Counted from the stretch's first letter, positions 17,101 to 25,414 are shown. The stretch is 39,643 nucleotides of DNA from Verrucomicrobiia bacterium (GCA_011525685.1 WYBW01000046.1:1-39643), one strand, 5' to 3'. The notes: generated from the sequence alone by a model not told the origin. A program made the numbers and translations.

Positions 17101-17718
17101 GAAACGGTGATCATCCAGACCACCAACATCACGCCTTTCAAGAGCGGGACCATCATGCTCGGCTACAACGACATGTTCAACTCGATCGGCGGACCGAACG
17201 GCGCGGTCCTCTATGACAACGCCCGGGTTGTGACCATCAGCACTCCGACCATCACGGCCCAACCGGTGGGCGGCAGTGCCTTTGCCGGCGGCACCGTGAA
17301 CTTGAGCGTCACCGCCTCGACCACCACCGGCGTGACTACATACCAATGGTTCAGGAATGGTGTTCCCATCGCCGGGGCCACTGGCTCCACCTACACGATC
17401 ACGGACCTGCAGGCGGCCAGTGCCGGCACCTACACAGTCCTGGTCAGTGACGGACGATACCCGGTGATGAGCCAGCCCGCGGTTGTCAGTTTGGCGGTGG
17501 CGCCGGTCCTGGCCATCTCGTTGAATGGAACCACGGTCAATGTGACCTTTGATTCCGCCGTAGGCGCCAACTACACACTCCTCTACAAGAACGACCTGAG
17601 TGACGCGACGTGGAGCACGCTCCAGACGGTTCCCGGAACCGGCAGTCCCATCACGGTGCCGGACAACAACCCGTTTGCGACCACCGGAACGCGCTACTAC
17701 CTCTTGCAGGTGCAGTAA
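14128..17718 (+). CDS. Large secreted protein with Calx-beta, LamG-like and Ig domains
   Basis: This 1196-residue protein starts at the ATG at 14128 (MKKTPSITTALRLAALLAVS) with a signal peptide ending near LLAVPYA. Residues about 100-520 look like a propeller with NHL-type phrases (SPRGIAVNNNPASPYFGRVY, then NEVKIARLTNGIPDLTKFF). Two Calx-beta domains follow at about 540-760 (VNYAISGTAANTTDYQTIGA, then VDDDVAEVPETVILTI), then a jelly-roll at about 780-1030, an Ig-like domain at about 1040-1120 (TYQWFRNGVPIAGATGSTYT, then AGTYTVLVSDG), and a C-terminal module ending RYYLLQVQ. Such proteins are extracellular and often calcium-binding or adhesive. Function beyond that is unknown. Many T and N residues are present, as in the neighbouring secreted proteins. 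A hairpin follows at 17734-17766. Confidence 0.82.
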   Translation: MKKTPSITTALRLAALLAVSYSAMNLLAVPYASSLTNDGSSISFRLNEAADSVKIVSGAGFATTNDLGARPAGLNTANVAITGPYKIMAAKSGTNAITQIGATIAVNSPRGIAVNNNPASPYFGRVYMANSAAGTLGDGIYVYNADLSNPYGSSTNLRTAGYNFGTGGVSAPMRISVGHSDELYISDWSDPAGNLIVTDPDVTSFQYVLKPLEGTAALPLVVDGVRTNNHGSIYAAHATGSLATGDLKVYTMDEDYQQDPTRDMAQWNSIWVYNIGAGPLPWDKPPDRLLCTPSIQFLSQNGDFTLGPSGMIYVNQRRANATILTVGGGTYTPSLFVVDPNIYIDPTNYNGTGFFLTTNSAEPDSYFTNFYAMYDPTNLPNVAVPGITNFEGVPLFTRASNYNRHIGSGGHIWDSQSASSDIQAGFADLFGEANGVSVSPDGKFIATITWGGLNGLNANEVKIARLTNGIPDLTKFFTFPTASATAAGRGIAWDRANNLYILSSGGAYMKAYSLGLNATTITGSDGTFELVLPPNEVWVSATDRLATEGTPVSDTGTFTFHRSGDTSEALTVNYAISGTAANTTDYQTIGASVTFAPGASTTNVVIIPVDDDVAEVPETVILTIAGSPNYTSLYGRTATVLILDNETPQVSITALFTNMYERVSGQPTGNDFTRFQLVRRGDTNAPAFVNIEYGGVSFGVDLTGSTGEFLNPGEVTRNFDVNPLDNSEVTGTRAFTVSVAPSGSGEYTVGSPSSATGYIIDDDLPAENVIWSENFDSFTGLNPNQLPPNWTFTFGATNNLPDYTFNFAFDYAALLIPPAPNSGFTTMGLFATVNKGDANAFAAGLNLYPANVPPFTNDYALRFNMMLLVPSFSNQTEHAIFGINHAGDKTNWNYSGASVLNGNNQDGLWFGINNSGGNLFDNVLFTRGTSATAPLVLSNRPATTLTQTFKNPPYFGAGMPGINQATVPLPTYTWLDVEVAQTTNMVVLRLNETVIIQTTNITPFKSGTIMLGYNDMFNSIGGPNGAVLYDNARVVTISTPTITAQPVGGSAFAGGTVNLSVTASTTTGVTTYQWFRNGVPIAGATGSTYTITDLQAASAGTYTVLVSDGRYPVMSQPAVVSLAVAPVLAISLNGTTVNVTFDSAVGANYTLLYKNDLSDATWSTLQTVPGTGSPITVPDNNPFATTGTRYYLLQVQ

Positions 17719-17733
17719 ACCGGCGATGAGCTT

Positions 17734-17766
17734 GGAAAGGCGCTCGTCACTGGCGGGCGCCTTTCC
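17734..17766 (+). terminator. Hairpin after the Calx-beta protein gene
   Basis: GGAAAGGCGC (17734-17743) pairs perfectly with GCGCCTTTCC (17757-17766) across a 13-base loop, starting 16 bases after the stop codon. No T-run follows, so it is terminator-like and not a classic intrinsic terminator. Confidence 0.6.
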
Positions 17767-17801
17767 CGATGCTTGACCGGTGGATGCACCGGAGGGATAC
17801 T

Positions 17802-18656
17802 GTGGTTGTTGAAATGCGTAATGTTATGACTGAAGCTCCATCGTTGGCACGATTGCGACATTCTTCCCGGCCGACAGACCGGCGAGGTTTCACGCTGATT
17901 GAATTGCTGGTGGTCATTGCCATCATCGCCATCCTCGCCGCCATGCTGCTGCCGGCGTTGAGCAAGGCCAAGACCAAGGCCGAAGGGGTCAGTTGCCTCA
18001 GCAACCTCAAGCAGATGCAGTTTGCCTGGCAGATGTACGCCGACGACAGCGGCGGCAACGTGGTGACCAACGGCGGCATCTTCAGTGAGAACCCGGGAAG
18101 CTGGGTGTCCGGCTGGTTGACTTGGGGCAGCGGCAGTCCCGCGGGGGCCAACACCAATGTCCAGTATTTGCGTGACGCGGCGCTCGGTCCTTACACGGCC
18201 AGAACCTTGGGGATCTACAAGTGCCCGGCGGACAAAATCTCCAGTGACATCGGCCCGCGGATTCGCAGCATCGCCATGAGCCAGTGGGTCGGGAATTGGG
18301 AAAACAACAGCAGTCTTTTCAATTCCAACTATCGCGTCTTTCTGAAGCTCTCCCAATTCACCAAGCCGGGGCCGGCGATGACCTGGGTGTTCCTGGACGA
18401 ATGTCCCGACAGCATCAATGACGGCTACTTCACGATGCACATGACCGACAGCAACTGGGACGATGTGCCGGCGTCCACCCATAACGGAGCCGGGGGATTC
18501 TCGTTTGCGGACGGCCACGCGGAAATCAAGAAGTGGCTCGATGGCACGACCACCCTGCCCGTCCGAAGGGTTCAACCCTGTCCGGTTTACACCCAGCGCC
18601 TGGTGTCCCCTCGTGACCACCGCTGGATGCAGGATCGCACCACGGCTTTCAAGTAG
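17802..18656 (+). CDS. Type II secretion-type pseudopilin (H-x9-DG family)
   Basis: The prepilin signal [20 protein letters not shown] is followed by [12 protein letters not shown]; the prepilin peptidase would cut between G and F. The C-terminal [16 protein letters not shown] is the H-x9-DG motif of the large DUF1559-like pseudopilin families of Verrucomicrobia and Planctomycetes. Among several starts, the GTG at 17802 is preferred because GGAGGG stands 6 bases upstream; it gives 284 residues and a 29-residue leader. ATGs at 17814 and 17826 are alternatives. These families come in many copies per genome, and their role (surface fibre or secretion accessory) is not settled. The gene is alone, convergent with the next gene. 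Confidence 0.85.
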   Translation: MVVEMRNVMTEAPSLARLRHSSRPTDRRGFTLIELLVVIAIIAILAAMLLPALSKAKTKAEGVSCLSNLKQMQFAWQMYADDSGGNVVTNGGIFSENPGSWVSGWLTWGSGSPAGANTNVQYLRDAALGPYTARTLGIYKCPADKISSDIGPRIRSIAMSQWVGNWENNSSLFNSNYRVFLKLSQFTKPGPAMTWVFLDECPDSINDGYFTMHMTDSNWDDVPASTHNGAGGFSFADGHAEIKKWLDGTTTLPVRRVQPCPVYTQRLVSPRDHRWMQDRTTAFK

Positions 18657-18742
18657 GTCGGGCGGCTGCGAACGCGGTCTGCCCGCTTCCCTGGCGACAA
18701 CGTCCCATTGCGGCGGACCCGATCCCTCTTCCGCTCCCGCGT

Positions 18743-19549
18743 TTACACCGGCTCTTCCATCACCGGATTGGTCAGCGTTCCAATCCGTTCAATTACCACA
18801 TTCACCGTGTCGTTGGGACGCAGCCAGCGTCGGGGTGTCCGGGCCATGCCCACGCCATGCGGCGTACCGGTCAGGATCACCGTGCCTGGCAAAAGCGTGG
18901 TGCTGCCGCTGAGGAATTCAATCAGCGCCGGCACGTCAAAAATCATGTCGTTCGTGTTGCCTTCCTGAAGGGCCTCGCCATTGATCACCGTGCGGATGGC
19001 CAACCCATTGGGATTGGGAATTTCGTCCGCCGTCACCAGACACGGGCCGAGCGGACAAAAAGTATCGAAGGTCTTGCCACGGCACCATTGGCCGCCACCG
19101 CGTTCCTTTTGCCAGTCACGGGCACTCACGTCGTTGGCGCAGGTGTAGCCCAGCACGTAATCGAGCGCGTCCGCTCGCGCGACGTTCTTGCAGCGTTTGC
19201 CGATCACCACGGCCAGTTCACATTCATAGTCCACCTCGTCGCTCCGCAGCCGCCGGGGCAGCAGGATCGGTTCGCCGGGATGTTGAACGGTGTTGGGACC
19301 TTTGAAAAAAACCACGGGGAAATGTGGAATCTTCGCGTTGGTTTCCTGCGCGTGCCGCCGGTAGTTCAGGCCAATGCAGATGATCACCGCCGGCTCAATT
19401 GGCGCCAGCCGCCTGGCCACTTCGGCTTTCTCGGTGGTGACCTTGGGCGGGTCAAACACCCCTCCCGCCAGCTTCAATGCTGTGCCGTCCGGCTGCAACG
19501 CGGCATGCCCGGGATCTCCCCGACCGTCCTGATAGCGAATGATTTTCAT
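18743..19549 (-). CDS. Fumarylacetoacetate hydrolase family enzyme
   Basis: The start is the ATG at 19549 (MKIIRYQDGRGDPGHAALQP), giving 268 residues. The FAH fold is clear: IICIGLNYRRHAQETNAKIP, then EVDYECELAVVIGKRCKNV with the metal-binding E-x-E pair, then GYTCANDVSARDWQ, TFCPLGPCLVTADEIPNP, and TVILTGTPHGVGMAR. Family members (FAHD1-like, HpcE/HpaG-like) cleave or decarboxylate 2-oxo acids such as acylpyruvates, oxaloacetate or 2-hydroxyhepta-2,4-dienedioate; the exact substrate cannot be told from sequence. It lies 81 bases downstream of the FecR-TPR-barrel gene on the same strand, so it may be cotranscribed from that gene's sigma-54 promoter. It looks metabolically unrelated to it. Confidence 0.88.
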   Translation of the reverse strand: MKIIRYQDGRGDPGHAALQPDGTALKLAGGVFDPPKVTTEKAEVARRLAPIEPAVIICIGLNYRRHAQETNAKIPHFPVVFFKGPNTVQHPGEPILLPRRLRSDEVDYECELAVVIGKRCKNVARADALDYVLGYTCANDVSARDWQKERGGGQWCRGKTFDTFCPLGPCLVTADEIPNPNGLAIRTVINGEALQEGNTNDMIFDVPALIEFLSGSTTLLPGTVILTGTPHGVGMARTPRRWLRPNDTVNVVIERIGTLTNPVMEEPV

Positions 19550-19630
19550 CGCGGGGAGGTTCCGTTCCCCGCCCGGGCAGTCAAGCGGTGATTTCGCGCG
19601 CCGTCTTTGGCCACCCCAAGACGGCACGGT

Positions 19631-22600
19631 TTAGAAACTCAACCGCAGGCTGGCCACGAACGTGCGTTCGCGTGGAAGGTCGGTGTAGAGATTCAACGGA
19701 TTGAGCCGGTAATCCTGGTCGAAGAGGTTCAGCACCCCGACCCGCAGTTCGGCGGGGCGGCGCGCGAAACGGTAGCCGGCCACCACATTGTGTTGCCAGA
19801 AGTCCTCGCCCGGCCGCGACGGAGTGTAGCCGGAGTTGTGCTGATGAAACCAGGCGGACTCCCAGCGGGCAAACACGCCGGAGCGATGATTGAAATTCGC
19901 CGTGAGCGAAAGCTGATGCAACACCGCGCGCTCATCCTGTTCCAGTGATTCCAGATTTGCCGCCGTGCCCGGGACATCCGGAAAGCGGCCGGTGAACTCC
20001 GCCTCACTCACCCGGTAGCGCGCGCCCACGGAAACCCACTCGCCCAGCAACTGGCCGGCGTAGGCCGACAGGCTGCGCTCGCGGAATTCCAGGCGCTGGC
20101 GTGTGCGGCCGGGCGAGTCCGGGATCGGCAGGAACAGCGAGTTGGTCAACACCCCCACCGTGCGCTCGCCGTCCGATGTCAGCCATTCGGCCTCGACACC
20201 CACGAACGTGCCGCTGCTCCACGATTGATCGAAACCCGCGCCCGCCGTTTCAAATTCCGTTCCCGGCACCAGGCCCGCCACGCTTTCGGGGATCAGGCTG
20301 CGGAACACCTGGTTGAAGCCCGCCACCTGGCTCGGCTCCAACCGCACGCTGTTGTCAAAGTAAAGGCCGCCGAGCGATCGGGTGTAACTGGCGCGCAACA
20401 GTCCGCGTTGCCACGGCTCGAAGAGCAGGCCGAACTTCGGCGAAATCAGGTCTTCGGACTCTTCCCCTGCCGACAAGGGAGGCAGATCGGCATTCACCGG
20501 ATACTCCACGTAATCGTAACTCACTCCGCCGACCAACCGCAGCGGCTCGACCACGCGCAACGAGTAATAGCCATACAGGTTACCGCGCTGGAACGTTTCG
20601 TTCGCCTGCGTGTCCGCCACCACGCCGCTCAGCGCCCGGCTCAACGTCGCGCGCGTGTCCACGTCGCCGGATTGCCAGCGCCCGCCGACGATGAGCGACT
20701 GGCGCGGCGTTTCCCAGATGTGCTGCAACTCGGCCGAGTACAACGTGAAGTCGCCGGTGAAATCGTTGGTGAAGGGCGGACCTGCGGGCGGCGATTGGAC
20801 CTCGGTGATGACGCCGCCGGTTTGCCGGAGGAAGATCACGTCCGCCTGCGGATCGTGCAGCGACAACCGGTCATCCAGCCGCGCCAACAGCAGCAGTGTG
20901 TGGCTGCCGGGCGACCACGCGTGATGCCAGCCGGCGTAAAGCGTCGGCTCCTGTTTCTCCTTCACCCGAAATCCCGGCGTGGTGACCGCGGGATCATAAC
21001 GCCGGGCCACGTCCTCCGCCGTGGCCTGATAGTGGCCGATTTGAAAGTACGCCTCGTCGTCCGGAGTCACCCGCTGTTTGGCGGTGAATACGAACTGCCG
21101 GCGCTCGGACTCGCTGTTCGGTTGCTGGCCGTTCAGGCTTTCGTAGCTGGCGTCGAACGCGTAACTGAACCCGTCCCACGCGCCAAAGACCGTGCCGAGC
21201 TGCCGCCAATCTCCGTTGCTGCCGTACTCGGTGAGCGAGTTGACCCCGATGGGTTTCGGATCAAAGAACCGGAGGTGTTCCTGCTGCGAGAGCCATTGGG
21301 AGAGGTTGCCGGCGCCGGGCGGGGCCAGCAGGTTCGCCACGAGCAGCTCGCTTTGCCGCGCGGTCTCCAGCCGCAGATCAAAACGGTTCGCGTCTTCCAG
21401 CGATTGAAGACTGTTCGCCAGAAACAGATGACCGGAGAAATTGGCGTAACTCCCGGCCACGGCGCGCGCGGCGGCGTGCCGGCTCACGTCGGGCAAACCC
21501 GCGTCCTCGTAAAGGGCGGCGAGGTTGGCGCTGCGCACCGCGCGGTCCTCTTCCAGCAGCAATCGGGAGCGAAAGACGGCCCGGTGGTCGTTCAAATCGG
21601 CGGACGTTTCCAGATCGCGGATGGCTTCATTGATGCGATTGTGCTGCCACCAGTGCAGGGCGGAGTAGAGCCACGCGGTGGGGTCGTTGGCATCCAGTTG
21701 TTTGGCCAGGGCGAACTCCTTCTCCGCGGCCGGCGCATCGCCGAGTTCGCTGGCGGCTTTGCCCAGGTAGGAGCGGAAGAGACTCCGCTGCGGTTCAAGG
21801 GCGGCCGCGGCCTGAAACGCGGCCCGGGCCTCCATGAAGTCACGCTGTCGCAGCCGGCACAACCCCCGTCCCAGCCAGGCCGGACCAAACGCCGCATCCA
21901 GTTCGCGGGCCCGGTCAAAGGCCGCCAGCGCGGCGCTCGTGCGTCCTCGCTCGAGTTCCACGAAACCTGCCAGCGCATGGGCGGACACCAGTTGCGGCGA
22001 AAGCGCCAACGCCCGGTCCAATTGCGACCGGGCGGCGCGGCGATGGCCGCGTGAGAATTCCAATTCCGCCAGCCGCGCCCAGGCGAAGCCGGACTGCGGG
22101 GCGAGCTCCACGGCTTGCCGTACCGCCCCCAGCGCGCCGGACAAGTCCGCCCGTGCCTGAAGCGCATAACTCCGGGCCAGCCACTCGCTGGCGGACGCCG
22201 GCAGCCGGCTCACCGCCGATTGATCAACACTTTGGCCCCGCACCACGGCGATGAGTTCGGCAAGGGCGCGCTGGCTTGGAAGTTCGTCGGCGACCGCGGC
22301 GAGGAGTTGTTCGGCTTCAGCGACGCGGCCCACGGCCAGTTCCAGTTGAGCGCGCAAGCCGCGCTCGCCGGGACTTGTCGGGCTGGTCTCGGCCGGCCAG
22401 GCGGCGAGCGCGCCAAGCAAATTGCCCGAACCATAACGCTTGAGCACCGCGCTCAACTTCGCCTCTTCGGCTGTCTCCAAATCCAGGTCCTGTGGGTCCA
22501 GCACCGCCGGATAATAGAGCGCCCATTGAATCGTCGCCGGCACATTCAGCAGGGCGGTTTTCTGCGGCGGCTGGCCGGGCGCGAGCCAGAGTTCTTCGCC

Positions 22601-23200
22601 GCGTTGCGCCACGACCTCCGTCTCCCCGTCCTGCAAGGCAACCACGCCATCCAGGAGCGCAAGTCGCAAGGCCCTTCCCGATTCCGCCAGGTCCAGCACG
22701 AACTCCGTGCCGCGAATGGCCCCCGCGGCGATCGGCGTGTCGAATTCCACGTCGGCGGGTTTCTCGCGGTTGAAGAAATAAATCGAACCGCGCGGCAATC
22801 CAAAGCGCCGCTTTTCGGCGCGGCGGGGCGGCAGAATCTCCAGCGTCGTGCGTTCCTGCAATCGGAGGATGCTTCGGTCGGAGAGTTGCACAGCGGCGCG
22901 GCTTTGCTCGCGCGTGCGGACACGGTCGCCGGGCCGCAGCGTGAGGCCGGCGGCGGCGGTCTGCCAGTTGGTGGTCGTAGCCCGGTTGTATTCCACCTGA
23001 CCGGCGGCTTCGAGGAGCACGCTGGTCAGACCGTCGGAAGCCGCGTCGAACTGGTTGGTTTGGGCTGAGGTCGTCAGAACCATCAGAGCGACACCCAGAC
23101 CAACCATGCCCGGCCAAATCCCGCCACGCCGGTCGCTCGAACGCGGAGGACCTCCCCGCCCGCACCGGCTTTGAAACCGTGCGTGTCGCGGCGGTCTCAT
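19631..23200 (-). CDS. FecR-TPR-outer-membrane beta-barrel fusion protein
   Basis: From the ATG at 23200 (MRPPRHARFQSRCG) the protein has 1189 residues; an ATG at 23224 is an alternative, and the further open frame to 23587 includes the promoter and operator and is not coding. An arginine-rich N-region precedes a hydrophobic core, GMVGLGVALMVLTTSAQ. A FecR domain follows at about 60-200 (LRPGDRVRTREQSRAAVQLS, then IAAGAIRGTEFVLDL, then LLDGVVALQDG). TPR-like helices occupy about 280-620 (AFAWARLAELEFSRGH-type units). The last 540 or so residues are beta-barrel strands with VGVLNLFDQDYRLNPLN and a terminal FVASLRLSF; the final Phe fits the outer-membrane insertion signal. The barrel end resembles TonB-dependent receptors, but no plug domain was seen. 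It has its own sigma-54 promoter and operator. A role in surface-polymer or cell-envelope export or sensing is inference. Confidence 0.82.
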   Translation of the reverse strand: MRPPRHARFQSRCGRGGPPRSSDRRGGIWPGMVGLGVALMVLTTSAQTNQFDAASDGLTSVLLEAAGQVEYNRATTTNWQTAAAGLTLRPGDRVRTREQSRAAVQLSDRSILRLQERTTLEILPPRRAEKRRFGLPRGSIYFFNREKPADVEFDTPIAAGAIRGTEFVLDLAESGRALRLALLDGVVALQDGETEVVAQRGEELWLAPGQPPQKTALLNVPATIQWALYYPAVLDPQDLDLETAEEAKLSAVLKRYGSGNLLGALAAWPAETSPTSPGERGLRAQLELAVGRVAEAEQLLAAVADELPSQRALAELIAVVRGQSVDQSAVSRLPASASEWLARSYALQARADLSGALGAVRQAVELAPQSGFAWARLAELEFSRGHRRAARSQLDRALALSPQLVSAHALAGFVELERGRTSAALAAFDRARELDAAFGPAWLGRGLCRLRQRDFMEARAAFQAAAALEPQRSLFRSYLGKAASELGDAPAAEKEFALAKQLDANDPTAWLYSALHWWQHNRINEAIRDLETSADLNDHRAVFRSRLLLEEDRAVRSANLAALYEDAGLPDVSRHAAARAVAGSYANFSGHLFLANSLQSLEDANRFDLRLETARQSELLVANLLAPPGAGNLSQWLSQQEHLRFFDPKPIGVNSLTEYGSNGDWRQLGTVFGAWDGFSYAFDASYESLNGQQPNSESERRQFVFTAKQRVTPDDEAYFQIGHYQATAEDVARRYDPAVTTPGFRVKEKQEPTLYAGWHHAWSPGSHTLLLLARLDDRLSLHDPQADVIFLRQTGGVITEVQSPPAGPPFTNDFTGDFTLYSAELQHIWETPRQSLIVGGRWQSGDVDTRATLSRALSGVVADTQANETFQRGNLYGYYSLRVVEPLRLVGGVSYDYVEYPVNADLPPLSAGEESEDLISPKFGLLFEPWQRGLLRASYTRSLGGLYFDNSVRLEPSQVAGFNQVFRSLIPESVAGLVPGTEFETAGAGFDQSWSSGTFVGVEAEWLTSDGERTVGVLTNSLFLPIPDSPGRTRQRLEFRERSLSAYAGQLLGEWVSVGARYRVSEAEFTGRFPDVPGTAANLESLEQDERAVLHQLSLTANFNHRSGVFARWESAWFHQHNSGYTPSRPGEDFWQHNVVAGYRFARRPAELRVGVLNLFDQDYRLNPLNLYTDLPRERTFVASLRLSF

Positions 23201-23253
23201 TCCGCTGTGTTCACTTCTGTTCATGGAGTCCGGGCTTTGCCCGCAAGTTCCCA

Positions 23254-23269
23254 AGCAGCGGCCTTGCCA
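23254..23269 (-). promoter_or_regulatory. Sigma-54 promoter of the FecR-TPR-barrel gene
   Basis: The minus strand reads TGGCAAGGCCGCTGCT. The consensus is TGGCACG-N4-TTGCW; there are two mismatches, and GG and GC keep the required 10-base gap. The predicted transcript start is near 23243, 20 to 45 bases before the two candidate ATGs. The palindrome at 23363-23380 is centred about 128 bases upstream of that start. Confidence 0.65.
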
Positions 23270-23362
23270 CGGAAGCCACCCATGAGCCTTCGGAAAGACA
23301 GCCTGGTTTTCCCGCAAGTTTTTGAGCTTCGGCTGCAATCTGAGAAGGAGGGGCGGATCAAA

Positions 23363-23380
23363 TGTTCCGGTTGCGGAACA
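23363..23380. promoter_or_regulatory. Palindromic operator/enhancer site TGTTCCG-N4-CGGAACA
   Basis: This perfect 7+7 palindrome with spacer GTTG lies upstream of the sigma-54 promoter of the FecR gene. The same palindrome occurs at 25503-25520 before the Ig-protein promoter. A Fis-type HTH regulator (gene at 25522-26919) is the obvious candidate binder. The site is 50 bases after the Ig gene stop, so a terminator hairpin is the alternative, but no T-run follows. Confidence 0.68.
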
Positions 23381-23429
23381 AGCGACAGGTGGCGGCGGAA
23401 CTAATCGGCGGCTCACAGCGGAATGAGGT

Positions 23430-25199
23430 TTACTCGACCCGCACGCGAAAGAACGCGTTGCCCGCAACGGAAGGATAAACCGCCACCCGGGCGCCATCAC
23501 CCAGGTAGGAGGGAGACCAGGGCGTCCATGGCCCGGAGACAGACCTGGCCTCTTCGATGATGTACCGCTGCCCGGGCACGGTGGCAAAACTCAGTTCCAA
23601 TCCCTCCGCAGTCGGCGAAAGCTCGCAGACCGGGGCCACCAACACCCGGAGTGGCAGCGTGGCCACGACGCTGCCAAACTCGTTTGTGACCGTGACTTCA
23701 TAGTTGGCGCTGTCATTCGTGGTCACCTCCGGCAGCAGGAGCACCGGACCGGTGTGGCCCGGAAGGAGGACGTTGTTCTTTTTCCAGGAAAATGAAAGCG
23801 GTGCTGTGCCGGCCACCTCCAACCTCAGTTGTACCTCTGAACCCGCGGCCGCCACCTGCGGGGACGGAGAAGACAGCAGCACGGGAGGCTGCTGGTTGGT
23901 GTTGAGCTGGTAATTAAGCCAGGCGGTGCCGCGCGCCCCGTTCACCCCTTGAACTACCACCAGGTATCGGCGGGAGGGAATCACCGGGAAACTGATCCGG
24001 GAGGGGCCGTTGGTGCCGAACCCGTCATTGTCGCACGCCAGCGAAATCAGGTCCTGGTAGCCGGTCAACTCGCCGTCATGCGTGTAAGCCTCCAGCACAG
24101 TGTCGTAGGCGCTGCCCAAGGTGTCGAGGGTGAGCACGCCGGAGGCCGGCGGTTGGTAGCTCAACCAGTAGGACACCCCGTTGCTCACCCCGCAGTGGGG
24201 CGGTTCATTCGTATCCACCAGGGCGTAGGTCGTGTTGAACACCTGGCTGCCATTGTAACCTCGCACCACGCCCACTCCGCCGCCCGCGACCTGCACCTCG
24301 GCAGGACGCGAAAGCAGGGGCATCGGTGAACCACCGCCCTGGCCGACCAACGCCGTGCTGGGCGCGTCCAGCACCTTGCCTTGGGCGAGGGCGTTCGTGG
24401 CACCGTCGGTGTTGATCTGGATTTCCGTGGGCGAGGTGAAGTAGGCGGGGCCGCTGGTCTGAATGCGCAGCTTGTAACGGCCGACGTTCCCCTCCTGCAC
24501 ACTGGGAAGGAGGAGAGTTGGCGAAGATTCTTCGAGTTCGTTGCCGTTGAAAAACCACTTGAATTGCGCGTTCGCGGCGTTGGTGAGAGCTACAGTCAAC
24601 GTGAGCGGATCGCCCAGGATCACGGCCTGATCGGGCGGGGTGGCAAACACGATGGGCGGCGGCACGGGGGTGCTCTCGAAGTCCCACTCGAACTCGAACG
24701 AGCCGCCGGCGCCAAAGTATCCGTCCACCGCGATCTCATAACGCTGGCCGGCCAGCACACCAAAGGTGATTTCACTTTCGCGGTCAAGTCCCTCGGAATC
24801 GTCGGCCACCATCACCGGTACGAGCTTGTCAAGGGTGGTGTCGTTTGTGGAGACAAAGTAATACGCCGACAGCAGCGTGTCGAAGGTGGCGTTGTCCACC
24901 TCGAAATTCACCACGCCGTCGGCGGGGGCAACCCAGGAAATCCAAAGCGAACGACCGCCGGGTTTGCCGCCGTGCCTGGGTTCGCCCGGTTCAATCGTCG
25001 CGTTCTGGTTGTCGCCCAGGATGTCCCCACTGCTGGACGTAATGGTCTGGCGATCGGCGAACTGGTCTTGCAGAGTTTGCGCCCGGGCCACTGTGGCAGC
25101 GGCCAGCCAGATGCCCAAACCGGCGAATCCCAAGGCAAGGCTCCGCCTCCAGCCGGCGGGCAACGCCAAACCGGCTTGCTGAACATGCTGTTGCTGCAT
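23430..25199 (-). CDS. Secreted two-module Ig/PPC-like protein
   Basis: The ATG at 25199 (MQQQHVQQAGLALPAGW) gives 589 residues with a clear signal peptide, LALGFAGLGIWLAAATVARA; the frame continues to a GTG at 25295, but that start would bury the signal peptide. The body is a duplication. A PPC-like sandwich (GRSLWISWVAPADGVVNFEV, then TFDTLLSAYY) with an Ig-like domain (FKWFFNGNELEESSPTLLL) is followed by a second sandwich (SYWLSYQPPASGVLTLDTLG, then YDTVLEAY) with a second Ig (FSWKKNNVLLPGHTGPVLLL). A C-terminal module ends NAFFRVRVE. It is transcribed from a sigma-54 promoter with two operator copies and encoded between its predicted regulator and the FecR-TPR-barrel gene. An extracellular matrix or surface protein is likely; the ligand is unknown. 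Confidence 0.83.
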   Translation of the reverse strand: MQQQHVQQAGLALPAGWRRSLALGFAGLGIWLAAATVARAQTLQDQFADRQTITSSSGDILGDNQNATIEPGEPRHGGKPGGRSLWISWVAPADGVVNFEVDNATFDTLLSAYYFVSTNDTTLDKLVPVMVADDSEGLDRESEITFGVLAGQRYEIAVDGYFGAGGSFEFEWDFESTPVPPPIVFATPPDQAVILGDPLTLTVALTNAANAQFKWFFNGNELEESSPTLLLPSVQEGNVGRYKLRIQTSGPAYFTSPTEIQINTDGATNALAQGKVLDAPSTALVGQGGGSPMPLLSRPAEVQVAGGGVGVVRGYNGSQVFNTTYALVDTNEPPHCGVSNGVSYWLSYQPPASGVLTLDTLGSAYDTVLEAYTHDGELTGYQDLISLACDNDGFGTNGPSRISFPVIPSRRYLVVVQGVNGARGTAWLNYQLNTNQQPPVLLSSPSPQVAAAGSEVQLRLEVAGTAPLSFSWKKNNVLLPGHTGPVLLLPEVTTNDSANYEVTVTNEFGSVVATLPLRVLVAPVCELSPTAEGLELSFATVPGQRYIIEEARSVSGPWTPWSPSYLGDGARVAVYPSVAGNAFFRVRVE

Positions 25200-25414
25200 A
25201 ACCACTGCGATGCCGCCTTGTCGGGCGGCTAAAACTCCGTCGGCGAACCGCCGTCCGCGTGCCCTGACAATCCGACACGGTCGCCGCAAGACCACACCTC
25301 CGTGTGGATTTCCTGCACGCTGTCCTACCCGGGACGGCGACGCCCCCGGCGTTCGGAAACCGACTTCGACAACCGGACCGCCACAGGCGCGATCTCAGGA
25401 TGACACCAACCCCA

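Noticed and set aside
15484..17346. A 620-codon minus-strand frame inside the Calx-beta protein gene
   Set aside because: Shadow frame: the plus strand carries a signal peptide and recognised domains, while the minus frame has none.
14128..17718. A PEP-CTERM or LPXTG sorting signal on the secreted proteins
   Set aside because: None of the secreted proteins ends with a VPEP motif plus hydrophobic helix and basic tail, or with LPXTG; their C-termini are beta-type and end FFRLR-like.
20225..22054. A 609-codon plus-strand frame opposite the FecR-TPR-barrel gene
   Set aside because: Shadow of the real gene; its residues are low-complexity and Arg/Gln-rich without a domain.
23363..23380. The palindromes at 23363 and 25503 as intrinsic terminators
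   Set aside because: Both follow a gene end, but neither is followed by a T-run, and an extra imperfect copy and two sigma-54 promoters fit an operator better. The alternative is kept open in the notes.
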